Origin: Flavobacterium sp. CFS9
GTDB taxonomy: Bacteria; Bacteroidota; Bacteroidia; Flavobacteriales; Flavobacteriaceae
Direction of reading: 5' to 3'
NCBI RefSeq assembly: GCF_041154745.1
Contig: NZ_AP031573.1
Location: 2,976,001 to 3,040,000 of the forward strand
Length of the DNA: 64,000 nt
Shown piece after piece: positions 33,453 to 43,856 of the stretch. How positions within the stretch are numbered: the first letter of the stretch is position 1; every line of letters begins with the position of its first letter. Under the pieces are notes generated by a model. That model was not told where the DNA came from, did no database searches, and worked only from the letters and a program-made list of their open reading frames with translations. The position numbers and the translations under genes were made by a program.

Positions 33453-36400
33453 ATGAATAAGAAAACCATTCATTTTCTAAAAAAAACACTTCGTGTACTG
33501 CTTTGGTGCGTCGCTTCTGTAATTACACTTTTACTGCTTCTTATTGTATTAATTCAGGTTCCGTCTGTACAGAACTTTGTAAAAGATAAGGCCATTACTT
33601 ATCTGCATAAAAAGATAAAAACCAAAGTTTCGTTAGATCATATTTCGATAAAATTTCCGACGGATATTGTTTTGGAAGGATTTTACTTTGAAGATCAAAA
33701 AAGAGATACCTTGTTAAGCGGAAAACGTCTGGAGTTAGATGTTGATTTGTTTAAATTGGTCGATAGTGAATTGGAGATTAATTCGGTTTCACTGCAAAAT
33801 ACCACTGCCCGTATTTCAAGGGACAAAAAAGGAGCTTTTAATTTTGATTACATTATTAAAGCATTCGAGTCTAAAGAACCAAAGGTTGAAGATCCGAACA
33901 GCAAACCTTTTAAAATTTCGGTTGTAAAAATAAATCTGGACAACGTCAGGTTTGATTTTAAAGATGATTTTTCTAAAAATGATACTCGCGTAAAACTTAC
34001 GCATTTTGATACCAAATTCAAGGAATTCGATTTGGACAAAATGAATTTCAATATTCCGAATATTAATCTAAGCGGATTAAAGGTAGTTTTGAATCAGGAT
34101 GTGGTCGAGAAGATCGCTGAAGCATCTGTGCAAACGATCGATACCGTTTCGAAAAGATCGGATTTCAATTTGAAGTTAGGAAATATCAGATTAGCCAAAA
34201 TTGATATTGTTTACGACAACAAAGATTCCAAATTAGATTCCGGAATAAAACTGGATCAATTAAATGTAGCAGTAAACAAAATCGATTTGAACCGTCAATT
34301 ATTGGATTTTGAAGCTTTAGAACTTAAAAATTTAAAAGGGAATCTACGTTTTGGCGCAAAAGACAAGCAGCTTCAAACGCCCGATTTAGATACCACCGCC
34401 ATAAAACAGGCCGGATGGAAAGTAAAGCTGAACGTTATTGACATCCAAAATATAGCGTTCAAATTTGATGATATGCAGTCGAAACCAATTTCGAAAGGAA
34501 TTGATTACAGTCACATGGATTTGAATCGGGTTAATTTTAAAGCAGAGAAGCTGTATTATGGGAACGATACAATTTCAGGAAATATAAAAGCTTTGACTCT
34601 AAATGATAAAAGCGGCTTGCAGCTTCAGGCTTTAAAAACCAATTTTTTCTACGGACCAAAGAACGCGTACCTGAGTGATTTGTATTTAAAGACTCCTCAA
34701 ACGCTTTTTCAGAATGGTGTTAAAGTTGGATATTCTTCCATCGCATCCATTTCCAAAGATTTGGGTAATCTTACTTTAGAGGCCAATTTAAATCAGTCCA
34801 AAATCGGTTTCAAGGATATCCTGCTTTTTGCTCCCGATTTACAGAAAACTAATCCGTTCAAGAGTACTCCAAACGCTGTTTTGAATGTCAACGCACGTGT
34901 GAGCGGGAAGATAAAAGATCTGACTATTGCACAGTTCGAAATGAGCGGAATCGGAGCTACAAAAGTGGCTGTTTCGGGAAAGATAAAAGGGATGCCTGAT
35001 GCACAAAAAGCCTATTACGATTTGGACATCAGAAAACTTTCAAGCACGTCAAAAGACATTTACTCGTTTGTGCCTGCGGGGACTGTTCCGAAGAATATTC
35101 AATTGCCTTCACAGTTGAATTTACAAGGGAAGTTCAAAGGTTCCGTTGAAAATTTTAAAACGAATCTGGTTTTCAGCAGCAGTTTCGGAAATGCAAAAGT
35201 TGATGCTTTATTGGATCAGCGACTGAAGAAAAAAGAAAAATACGATGCGACCGTTTATTTACTGGATTTTGATTTAGGTAAATGGATTAAAAACGATTCA
35301 ATAGGAAGAATTACGCTTAAAGCAAAAGTAAAAGGGAAAGGTTTAGATCCAAAAACAGCACAGGCAGAATTTGACGGATTGGTTCAGAAGGCCGTTTTCA
35401 ATAAATATACCTATAAAGATTTGGCTTTAAAAGGCAATATCGAGAAAGGATCTTTTGCAGTAAATTCAGGAATGAAGGATCCGAATCTGCATTTTGATTT
35501 AACGGCCAGTGGAAATACCAAAGAGAAATACCCCTCCATTCAGTTAAAATTGAACCTGGATATTGCCGATTTGGAAAAATTAAATCTGCATGCCGGTCCA
35601 ATGAAGCTGCGTGGAAATGTTGACGCTGATATTGCCAACAGTAATCCTGATTTTTTGAACGGAAAAGTATTTCTTTCAAACATTCAGATTGCTCAGACAG
35701 CAGAACCTATCGTTCTTGATTCCATCAGATTGATTGCTTTTGCCGATCAAAATCGAAACAATATCAGAGTTTCTTCCCAGTTTTTAAATGCGGAGATGGA
35801 TGGGAAATACAAGCTGACGACGTTAACAGCAGCCTTAAAAAAATCACTGTCAAAGTACATCGATTTAAAAAATCCAAAAGTAAAAGGAGAAACGGATGAG
35901 CAACGACTGGCTTTTACGGTCAAGATTGATAACGATCCCATGTTACTGAAATTGCTTCCTGAATTAACAGGGTTGGAACCCATTACTTTATCAGGAAAAT
36001 ACAATAACGTATCAGATTCTCTGGAAATAAAAGGAAGTATTCCGAGAATTGTATATGCCGCTAATACCATTGCCGACGGGAAAATTGATATCGAAGCCAA
36101 AGAAAATGGTTTAGCATACAATGCTTCTTTTGGAACAATTGAAAACAGTTCATTAAAAATTCCATTTACAAGCTTATCCGGAAAAATTGAAAATAACATT
36201 TTGGACTATGCACTTGAAGTAAAAGACGCCAAAGAGAAACAGCAGTATTTTATTGCCGGAAACTTACACCATCAGGATTCGAAAAACAGCTTCAGGATTA
36301 ATGCGGAAAATTTTGTGCTGAATTATGATAAATGGAATATCAATCCGGAAAATTTAGTTGAGTTTGGAGGCAAAAGATTGTATGTCAATAAATTTTATTT

Positions 36401-38543
36401 AGAAAATACAGGAAACGAATTAAAAGTTCAATCGCAGGGAGATCAGGATAATGCACCTTTACAAGTCGATTTTGTAAATTTCAAAATAGAGACGATTATG
36501 AACATCGTCAAAAAAGATCAATTGTTAATGCAGGGCTTGATTAATGGAAATGCATTGGTCGAAAATGTAATGACAAAACCCACTTTTACTTCGGATATAA
36601 AAGTAGATCAATTTGCTTTCAAAGGAGAACCTGTCGGGGATATTGCGGTAAAAGTAGATAATAAAACCGATAATTTGCTCGCAGCTAACATCACACTTAG
36701 CGGAGAAGGAAACGACGTAAACCTGACCGGAAATTATAAAATCGACGATGGAAATCTGGATTTCAATCTGGATCTGAACAAATTAAACATCAAAAGTATT
36801 CAGGGATTCAGCATGGGCAATCTGACTGAGGGAACAGGTTTTTTAGCAGGGAATTTTAAAATTACCGGAAATGCTGCTGCACCAAAAGTAAACGGAGCAC
36901 TGGAATTTAAAGAGACAGGTTTCAGAGTAACAAAATTTAATTCCTATTACAGAACAACTGACGAAAAAATAACACTTCAGGACGACATTATCACTTTTGA
37001 TACCTTTACTTTTCATGATGAAAACGACAATGAACTGATTGTAAACGGAACTATTAAAGCAACAGATTATACCAAATTTGACTTTGGTTTAACTGTGGTT
37101 GCAGATAATTTCAGAGCAATACATTCTCAAGAAAAAGACAATGATTTGTTTTATGGAGATTTGGTGTTAGACAGCAAGCTGAACATTAAAGGAACACTTG
37201 AAAATCCTGTAGTTGGCGGGAATATTAAAATAAACAAAGACACGAAGTTTACAGTTGTGATGCCGCAATCAGATCCTTCGATCGCTGATCGGGAAGGGAT
37301 AGTTGAATTTGTAAACGAAGACAATCAATATCTGAAACAGACTGTTGCGATGGAGCAAAAACTCAATCAGTCGCGCTTAGTGGGTATGGACGTGAGTGTG
37401 GCTATTGCCATCAACAAAGAGGCAGAACTTACATTGGTTATCGATAAAGGAAACGGTGATTATTTGAATCTAAAAGGAGAGGCAGAGCTGACAGGGGGAA
37501 TCGACCCGTCCGGGAAAACAACATTAACCGGTAAGTATGAATTCTCAGGCGGAGCGTATGAAATGAATTTCAATATGATCCGACGAAAATTTGATATTCA
37601 GAAAGGAAGTTATATCATTTGGAATGGGGAGCCAACTATGGCTAATTTGAACATTACGGCTATTTATAAAGTAAATACGGCACCAATAGATTTGGTAGGA
37701 AGTCAATTGCCAACCAATAATCCTACTGAGAGAAACACTTACAAACAGAAAATTCCGTTTGAGACCCTTTTGAAAATGAATGGAGAACTTTTGAAACCGG
37801 AGATCACTTTTGATATTGTGCTTCCGGAAGGGAATAACGATGTTTCAGGGGATGTTGTAACACGTACAAAAAACAAACTCCAGCAGTTAAGACAAGAACC
37901 TGCAGAGTTAAACAAACAGGTTTTTGCTCTTTTATTGTTGAATCGGTTTATAGGTGAAAACCCATTTGCAAGTGAAAGCGGTGGAACGAGTGCAGAGTCT
38001 ATGGCACGACAAAGTGTGAGCAAAATTTTGTCGCAGCAGTTAAACGATCTTGCCGGAGAGTTAATTACGGGAGTTCAACTGGAGTTTGATTTAGAATCTA
38101 CAGACGATTATACTTCAGGAACAAGAGAAAACAGAACCGACCTGAATGTTGGGGTTTCTAAAAAGTTGTTAAACGATCGGTTGAAAGTTACCGTAGGAAG
38201 CAGTTTTGCCGTTGAAGGTCAGGAACGTGCGAACGAGCAAAGTGCCAATATTGCTGGAGACGTGGCATTAGATTATCAATTAACCAAAGACGGTCGTTAT
38301 ATGGTTCGTGCCTATCGAAAAAATGAATATCAGGTAGCGGTCGAAGGTCAGGTAATTGAAACCGGTGTTGCTTTTATCATCACAATGAGTTACAATAAAT
38401 TCCGTGAACTTTTTCATCGCAGTGCAGCCGAAAAAGAAATGATCAGAGAAGAAAAATTGCGTAACGAAAAAAAGAAACTGAAAGAGAAAGAGGAGAAGCA
38501 AAAAAAGGAAAATCAAATAGAAGGGAATGAGCAAAAAACGTAA
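33453..38543 (+). CDS. tamB: TamB-like translocation/assembly protein
   Basis: The 1696-residue product has one N-terminal membrane helix (residues 13-35), an AsmA-like start (SVQNFVKDKAITYLHKKIKTKVSLDHISIKFP), a very long strand-rich middle of repeated DLN-type strands and a C-terminal TamB domain (DUF490; SGGAYEMNFNMIRRKFDIQKGSYIIWNGEPT, ending near 1640). The last 40 residues are a Lys/Glu-rich coil. TamB bridges the periplasm and supports lipid or barrel-protein delivery to the outer membrane. Its stop overlaps the barrel gene by 17 bases. Confidence 0.93.
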   Translation: MNKKTIHFLKKTLRVLLWCVASVITLLLLLIVLIQVPSVQNFVKDKAITYLHKKIKTKVSLDHISIKFPTDIVLEGFYFEDQKRDTLLSGKRLELDVDLFKLVDSELEINSVSLQNTTARISRDKKGAFNFDYIIKAFESKEPKVEDPNSKPFKISVVKINLDNVRFDFKDDFSKNDTRVKLTHFDTKFKEFDLDKMNFNIPNINLSGLKVVLNQDVVEKIAEASVQTIDTVSKRSDFNLKLGNIRLAKIDIVYDNKDSKLDSGIKLDQLNVAVNKIDLNRQLLDFEALELKNLKGNLRFGAKDKQLQTPDLDTTAIKQAGWKVKLNVIDIQNIAFKFDDMQSKPISKGIDYSHMDLNRVNFKAEKLYYGNDTISGNIKALTLNDKSGLQLQALKTNFFYGPKNAYLSDLYLKTPQTLFQNGVKVGYSSIASISKDLGNLTLEANLNQSKIGFKDILLFAPDLQKTNPFKSTPNAVLNVNARVSGKIKDLTIAQFEMSGIGATKVAVSGKIKGMPDAQKAYYDLDIRKLSSTSKDIYSFVPAGTVPKNIQLPSQLNLQGKFKGSVENFKTNLVFSSSFGNAKVDALLDQRLKKKEKYDATVYLLDFDLGKWIKNDSIGRITLKAKVKGKGLDPKTAQAEFDGLVQKAVFNKYTYKDLALKGNIEKGSFAVNSGMKDPNLHFDLTASGNTKEKYPSIQLKLNLDIADLEKLNLHAGPMKLRGNVDADIANSNPDFLNGKVFLSNIQIAQTAEPIVLDSIRLIAFADQNRNNIRVSSQFLNAEMDGKYKLTTLTAALKKSLSKYIDLKNPKVKGETDEQRLAFTVKIDNDPMLLKLLPELTGLEPITLSGKYNNVSDSLEIKGSIPRIVYAANTIADGKIDIEAKENGLAYNASFGTIENSSLKIPFTSLSGKIENNILDYALEVKDAKEKQQYFIAGNLHHQDSKNSFRINAENFVLNYDKWNINPENLVEFGGKRLYVNKFYLENTGNELKVQSQGDQDNAPLQVDFVNFKIETIMNIVKKDQLLMQGLINGNALVENVMTKPTFTSDIKVDQFAFKGEPVGDIAVKVDNKTDNLLAANITLSGEGNDVNLTGNYKIDDGNLDFNLDLNKLNIKSIQGFSMGNLTEGTGFLAGNFKITGNAAAPKVNGALEFKETGFRVTKFNSYYRTTDEKITLQDDIITFDTFTFHDENDNELIVNGTIKATDYTKFDFGLTVVADNFRAIHSQEKDNDLFYGDLVLDSKLNIKGTLENPVVGGNIKINKDTKFTVVMPQSDPSIADREGIVEFVNEDNQYLKQTVAMEQKLNQSRLVGMDVSVAIAINKEAELTLVIDKGNGDYLNLKGEAELTGGIDPSGKTTLTGKYEFSGGAYEMNFNMIRRKFDIQKGSYIIWNGEPTMANLNITAIYKVNTAPIDLVGSQLPTNNPTERNTYKQKIPFETLLKMNGELLKPEITFDIVLPEGNNDVSGDVVTRTKNKLQQLRQEPAELNKQVFALLLLNRFIGENPFASESGGTSAESMARQSVSKILSQQLNDLAGELITGVQLEFDLESTDDYTSGTRENRTDLNVGVSKKLLNDRLKVTVGSSFAVEGQERANEQSANIAGDVALDYQLTKDGRYMVRAYRKNEYQVAVEGQVIETGVAFIITMSYNKFRELFHRSAAEKEMIREEKLRNEKKKLKEKEEKQKKENQIEGNEQKT

Positions 38544-40842
38544 CCATATAAGAATGGAATATATCAGATATTTTGTTGTGCTGTCCTTATTTTTTGTTTT
38601 TGGATGCAGTAACACAAAATATTTGCCGGAGGGAGATTTGTTATACACCGGAGGTTCGGTAACCGTAAAAGATTCTATTCTAAAAAAGAAAGAACGAAAA
38701 GAACTGGAAAATGAACTGAATGATTTACTACGCCCTAAACCCAACAAAAAATTCCTTGGCTTGCGTCCTAAATTATGGTTTTATAATATTGCCGGAGAGC
38801 CTAAAAAACAAAAAGGAATCCGATATTGGCTGCGTACTAAAGTGGGAGAGCCTCCTGTGCTTTTTAGTAAAGTTGATTTAGAATATAATGCATCTGTCCT
38901 TCGCAATTTTACCGAAAACAGAGGGTATTTTAAAACCCGTGTCAGTGCTGATTCCACCGTTCACGACAAAAGAGTTACGGCAGAATACACACTCATACCT
39001 AAAAAACGATACATCATAAAGAGTGTGACTTTTCCTGATGATTCTCTGGCAATGTCCAGAATAATAGGAAGGTCAAGCCGAAGAAGTCTCTTAAAAGCAG
39101 GGCAGCCATATGATTTGGATGTTATTAAAGCCGAACGGGAACGTATCGATGCCAGACTTAAAGAAAAAGGGTATTATTATTTTAATCCGGATTATCTTTT
39201 AGCACAGGTAGACAGCAGTAAAGGGGATCATGAAGTAAAAATTAAAATGATCATTAAAGTCGATACTCCGCCGAAAGCTCTTACAGCCTATAAGATTAAT
39301 AAAATCGTGGTCTACCCTAATTTTACGCTTTCAAAAGACAGTGTAAAATACCAGCCGAAAGACGTTACTCAATATAAAGACTTTACGATTATTGATACGG
39401 CTAATACTTTCAAACCAAGAGTTTTTGACCGTACAATCCGTTTCAAAAAAGGAGATTTTTACAATCGAAAAGACCACAATCTGACCCTAAATCGTTTTGT
39501 GAATCTGGGCACATTTAGTTTTGTGAAAAACGAGTTTAAACCTTCAGACAGTTTAGATAATATGCTGGATTCGTATTACTATCTGACGCTTTTGCCTAAA
39601 AAGTTTATTCGGGTAGAAGTTTTAGGGAAAACAAATTCGGCCAGTTATACCGGCAGCGAAATTAATATAAACTGGAACAACCGAAATTTGTTTAAAGGAG
39701 CAGAATTATTCACCGTATCGGTTTTTGGCGGAGCCGATTTTCAGTTGTCAGGAGCCAATAACGGAAAAAATATTTATAAACTTGGAACTGAAACCAGTCT
39801 GACCTGGCCAAGACTTATAACGCCCTTTCGTATTGAAGGGCCTATTGAATTTGTTCCCAGAACGAAAGCAACCCTGAGGTACGAGTATCAAAACAGAACA
39901 CAATTGTATGCTCTGAATTCTTTTAAAACATCATTTGGTTATTTGTGGAAAGAAAACATTCGTAAAGAGCATCAGTTAAACGTTGTGGATATTACTTACG
40001 TGAGCCCGAATCACGTGACCCCCGAATATTTAGAAGATATTAAAGAAGATCCGTCATTAGGAAAGGTAATTGAAAAACAATTGATTTTTGGGCCAACCTA
40101 TACGTATACCTACACTAATACGATGCAAAAGCGTAAGAAGAGTACATTTTACTTTAGCGGTGATCTCGATCTGGCGGGAAATATTACAGGTCTGGTGACC
40201 GGAGCGAATGTCAAAAAGAACGATACTATAAAATTATTTAATGTTCCGTTCAGTCAGTATGTAAAAATGAGAGGAGATTTCAGGCATTACTTAAAATTGG
40301 GTAAAGAAAGTGAATTGGCCAGCAGAATTATTTTAGGAGTAGGGATTCCGTATGGAAATTCAGGAGCTTTACCAACGTCTAAACAATTTGTGGTAGGAGG
40401 AACCAACAGTATTCGAGCCTTCAGAGCCAGGTCGCTGGGGCCGGGAAGCTATCTCAATACACAAACGACTAATGATTTTCTTCCCGATCAGTCAGGCGAT
40501 TTGAAACTGGAGTTTAGTACCGAATACAGGGCCAAACTTTTTAGTATTGTTCGCGGAGCCGTATTTGTAGATGCAGGAAACGTCTGGCTTTTAAATGCCG
40601 ATCCCAATAAGGCCGGAGGAGAAATTACCAAAGATTTTATGAAAGATATTGCCGTAGGAGCCGGAGCCGGACTGCGTTTTGATTTGTCTTTTTTGGTTTT
40701 AAGAACCGATTTGGCATTTCCGTTGAGAAAACCCTATTTGCCGCAAGGTCAGAGATGGGTAATTGATGATATTAATTTCGGAAGCGGTCCCTGGAGAAAA
40801 GAGAATTTGATTTTAAACATCGCCATTGGATATCCATTCTGA
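38527..40842 (+). CDS. TamA/BamA-family outer-membrane lipoprotein
   Basis: The 771-residue product starts at ATG 38527 inside the end of tamB. A lipobox (FVFGCS, Cys27) is unusual for a BamA-type barrel in Proteobacteria but known in Bacteroidota TamL proteins. POTRA-like segments lie around residues 90-330 and a surface-antigen barrel follows, with the conserved loop VGGTNSIRAFRARSLGPGSY and the end NIAIGYPF. It would work with TamB in outer-membrane assembly. The overlap implies coupled translation. Confidence 0.93.
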   Translation: MSKKRNHIRMEYIRYFVVLSLFFVFGCSNTKYLPEGDLLYTGGSVTVKDSILKKKERKELENELNDLLRPKPNKKFLGLRPKLWFYNIAGEPKKQKGIRYWLRTKVGEPPVLFSKVDLEYNASVLRNFTENRGYFKTRVSADSTVHDKRVTAEYTLIPKKRYIIKSVTFPDDSLAMSRIIGRSSRRSLLKAGQPYDLDVIKAERERIDARLKEKGYYYFNPDYLLAQVDSSKGDHEVKIKMIIKVDTPPKALTAYKINKIVVYPNFTLSKDSVKYQPKDVTQYKDFTIIDTANTFKPRVFDRTIRFKKGDFYNRKDHNLTLNRFVNLGTFSFVKNEFKPSDSLDNMLDSYYYLTLLPKKFIRVEVLGKTNSASYTGSEININWNNRNLFKGAELFTVSVFGGADFQLSGANNGKNIYKLGTETSLTWPRLITPFRIEGPIEFVPRTKATLRYEYQNRTQLYALNSFKTSFGYLWKENIRKEHQLNVVDITYVSPNHVTPEYLEDIKEDPSLGKVIEKQLIFGPTYTYTYTNTMQKRKKSTFYFSGDLDLAGNITGLVTGANVKKNDTIKLFNVPFSQYVKMRGDFRHYLKLGKESELASRIILGVGIPYGNSGALPTSKQFVVGGTNSIRAFRARSLGPGSYLNTQTTNDFLPDQSGDLKLEFSTEYRAKLFSIVRGAVFVDAGNVWLLNADPNKAGGEITKDFMKDIAVGAGAGLRFDLSFLVLRTDLAFPLRKPYLPQGQRWVIDDINFGSGPWRKENLILNIAIGYPF

Positions 40843-40867
40843 TTTTATGTTTTGAATGAAATAAAAT

Positions 40868-40907
40868 AGCAGGAATAGAAAGCTTCCTTTAAACTTCTAT
40901 TCCTGCT
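40868..40907. terminator. Bidirectional terminator between convergent genes
   Basis: AGCAGGAATAGAA and its complement make a 13-bp stem with a 14-base loop, between the TamA-like and OmpA-like genes. Confidence 0.8.
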
Positions 40908-40924
40908 GTTTAAGAGCGTTATTT

Positions 40925-42862
40925 TTACAATCCGGAAATAATAAATTCGCTTCTTCTGTTCATTTGATGCTCTTCTTCCGTACAATTTTCGTTATCAGAG
41001 CAATGATTTACAAGCTGTGTTTCACCGTAACCTTTACCGGTTAACCTGTTTTTATCAACACCATGTTTGATCAGCCAGTCGATAGTAGATTTAGCTCTTT
41101 TATCAGACAAGAGCTGATTGTATTTATGCGTCTGACGGCTGTCTGTATGAGAACGAATATCTAATTTCATTTTTGGATAAAGGGTCAGTACATCCAGGAT
41201 TTTTTCCAGATCTAAAGCAGCTTCTTTACCAATATTGGATTTGTCCAAATCAAAGTAGATCATTTTGATACCAAAAACTTTACCTAAATTATCTCCAATG
41301 GTTACCTGGTAGCTGGATTTTTCAAGAGGAATCGGTAAATAGGCTTTTGGACGGTCTTTTGATACCAGTATTTTTTGTTCCCAGGTGGTGTAGTTTTCTT
41401 TTTCGGCTCTGATATAATAAGGAGTTTCAGGATCTAAAATGAAACTATAATTTCCTTTGTCATCGGAGATGGTAGAATCTTTTACCTTCATTTCCTGATC
41501 GTACAAGGTGATTTTGGCATTTGGTAAAATTTCATTCGTGTCCAGATCAGTCACAACTCCATATAATTGGTAGTCAGTGTTTAGTTTTTGTGTCTCTAAA
41601 AATTTATAAATATCATCCGATCCTTGTCCGCCTTTTCTGTTGGATGAAAAAAAGCCTCTTCGTGATTTGATGTCAATAATATAAGCAAAATCATCATTAG
41701 GAGAATTGACATCCGCTCCTAAATTTTGAATATTACGAACTCCTGTATCAGTTAATTTTCCAACAAAAACATCTAAGCCGCCAAGTCCCGGATGTCCGTC
41801 TGAGGCGAAATAAATTTCATTTTCATCGGTTACATAGGGAAATGTTTCTTTTCCTTCAGTGTTGATTCCGGGGCCTAAATTTTGAGGAGAACTGTATCCC
41901 CCTGTACTCAGTATTTTGACCTTGTAAATATCAGATTGTCCTATTGTTCCAGGCATATCCGAAGCAAAGTATAAAGTCTTTTCATCCGGACTCAGAACAG
42001 GATGTGCCGTACTGTAATCATTACTGTTAAAAGGTAATTCTACAATATTATCCCACTCCTTCTTTTGATTAAGAGTGGCTTTGTATATTTTTATGAATGT
42101 GGTTTTTTGTTCGTTTTTCCCTTTTTTACCATCAATATAATTATTGCGAGTAAAATAAACAGTTGTTCCGTCTTTTGTAAAAGTGGGAGTGGATTCGTGA
42201 AACTTACTATTGATTTTTGATTTTATTTTTTTAGGTGTGCCTGGATTGAAATTTTCATCCAGGGCAGCTTCATAAAGGTTGGTGAAACTTTCTCCCGTCC
42301 ATTTATGTCTTTGTTGTCCCAATCCTCCCGTATCTCTTGCTGTGGTAAAAACAATTTTATTCCCGAAAAATGTTGTTCCGTAATCCGAAAATTTACTGTT
42401 TATTCCTGAATCTTCAATCGTATAACGTCCGGAATTGGCTTTAATCAAATCCAGATAGTTTTCGTTTTTTTTGTACAGTTTACCTCTTGTATCATTTTTC
42501 GAATGCTGAAAGAATAGATCAAGCATCTGATTGGCTTTTTCTGTACGACCTGTTGATTTTAAGGATTGTGCATATCGGTAATAATATTCCGGTTCCACAT
42601 CATTAGTCATAGCGAATAATTCATCATACCATTTTGTCGCTTTATCAAATTCAGCATTAAAGTAAAAAGAGTTACCCAGTTTTTTGAACATATCTGCAGA
42701 CTTGTAGCCTTTTGAAGCTACTCTTTCATAGGTTTCAATTGCATTAACATAAGCGTAGTTGGCATATTGTCTGTCTGCCGTAGCTATTTTATTCTTTTGA
42801 GAATAAGTATGAAGTGAAAAAAAGCTTAGTATTAATAGATAAAATGGTATATAATTCTTCAT
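40925..42862 (-). CDS. OmpA-family protein with TPR and PD40 repeats
   Basis: The 645-residue product has a signal peptide, TPR-like helices (residues 25-140), WD40/PD40-like propeller repeats (TPTFTKDGTTVYFTRN, HPVLSPDEKTLYFASD, FPYVTDENEIYFASDG), a CarboxypepD_reg-like domain (about 435-510) and a C-terminal OmpA peptidoglycan-binding domain (DIRSHTDSRQTHKYNQLLSDKRA). The same layout is known in PorE-like type IX secretion components and in OmpA proteins next to SprF-like genes. It is 11 bases downstream of the PorP/SprF gene. Confidence 0.93.
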   Translation of the reverse strand: MKNYIPFYLLILSFFSLHTYSQKNKIATADRQYANYAYVNAIETYERVASKGYKSADMFKKLGNSFYFNAEFDKATKWYDELFAMTNDVEPEYYYRYAQSLKSTGRTEKANQMLDLFFQHSKNDTRGKLYKKNENYLDLIKANSGRYTIEDSGINSKFSDYGTTFFGNKIVFTTARDTGGLGQQRHKWTGESFTNLYEAALDENFNPGTPKKIKSKINSKFHESTPTFTKDGTTVYFTRNNYIDGKKGKNEQKTTFIKIYKATLNQKKEWDNIVELPFNSNDYSTAHPVLSPDEKTLYFASDMPGTIGQSDIYKVKILSTGGYSSPQNLGPGINTEGKETFPYVTDENEIYFASDGHPGLGGLDVFVGKLTDTGVRNIQNLGADVNSPNDDFAYIIDIKSRRGFFSSNRKGGQGSDDIYKFLETQKLNTDYQLYGVVTDLDTNEILPNAKITLYDQEMKVKDSTISDDKGNYSFILDPETPYYIRAEKENYTTWEQKILVSKDRPKAYLPIPLEKSSYQVTIGDNLGKVFGIKMIYFDLDKSNIGKEAALDLEKILDVLTLYPKMKLDIRSHTDSRQTHKYNQLLSDKRAKSTIDWLIKHGVDKNRLTGKGYGETQLVNHCSDNENCTEEEHQMNRRSEFIISGL

Positions 42863-42873
42863 AGTAAATAATT

Positions 42874-43797
42874 TTAAGAGAAACGAGGGGTTGTCATTCT
42901 GCTTTGTTTTCTAATAAACTCAAAACGCAGGAATACTTCATGCGAACCATTACTGTAATTGTTTAGTTTTGAGGATTCAAGATCATAACCGTAACCAATG
43001 TACATACCATCTGAAATCTGAAAACCGGCCATGGTGCTGAATGCGGCATCCCATCGGTAAGCGATTCCAACCATAAATTTATTGTTGAACAAAAAATTAC
43101 CTGAGACATCCACCTGCAACGGCGCACCTTGTGTTATTTTTGTGAGCATTGCGGGTTTGAATTTTATATTATTGTAAGTACTTAAATTGAATACATATCC
43201 TCCCATTAAATAGTAGTTAATTTTATTTTTGAATATGGCTACTTCATTATCGTCATAATAATTGGTCACTATAAAATCCGGTACCGACAAACCGATGTAA
43301 GCTTTGTCAGAATGCCAATAGACCCCGGCTCCTATATTTGGAGATATGACATTTTTTAAATTTTGTAAATGAGGATCGTCCAAATCTGCGGGATTAAGTC
43401 TACTGGTGTCTAGATTAAAAAGACTTACAGTACCTTTAAGACCAAATGAAAGTTTAAAATTATCTGAAGTCTGAACCGTATAAGAAAAATCAGTTGATAG
43501 AGAGTTTTTATCTGTGGCGCCAATTTTGTCATTTACAAGAGAAACACCAATACCTAAATTAGTGTCGTTTATAGGAGTATTAATTGAAAAAGCGCTGGTT
43601 TTAGGAGCCCCTTCAAGACCTACCCATTGTGCACGATACAATCCAAAAATACTCGTCGTACCTCTTGATCCGGCATAAGCAGGATTAATATTTATGGTAT
43701 TGTACATGTACTGTGTGTATTGAGCATTTTGCTGAGCTGCTATATTTATTACATTGAAAAGCAATAAGAATTTTAAAAAAATTAAACTCTTTTTCAT
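42874..43797 (-). CDS. PorP/SprF-family type IX secretion membrane protein
   Basis: The 307-residue product has a signal peptide and the family start QQNAQYTQYMYNTININPAYAGSRGTTSIFGLYRAQWVGLEGAP, then a predicted outer-membrane barrel. SprF-like proteins serve as partners that export or anchor the giant type-B-CTD protein encoded next to them; the adhesin gene lies 59 bases upstream on the same strand. The gene order adhesin, SprF, OmpA is typical of Flavobacteria. Confidence 0.94.
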   Translation of the reverse strand: MKKSLIFLKFLLLFNVINIAAQQNAQYTQYMYNTININPAYAGSRGTTSIFGLYRAQWVGLEGAPKTSAFSINTPINDTNLGIGVSLVNDKIGATDKNSLSTDFSYTVQTSDNFKLSFGLKGTVSLFNLDTSRLNPADLDDPHLQNLKNVISPNIGAGVYWHSDKAYIGLSVPDFIVTNYYDDNEVAIFKNKINYYLMGGYVFNLSTYNNIKFKPAMLTKITQGAPLQVDVSGNFLFNNKFMVGIAYRWDAAFSTMAGFQISDGMYIGYGYDLESSKLNNYSNGSHEVFLRFEFIRKQSRMTTPRFS

Positions 43798-43856
43798 TTG
43801 TATAGTTGTTTTTAGTGAAACTTCTGTGCGAAAAGATTATGAAATTCTCTGTGTTT

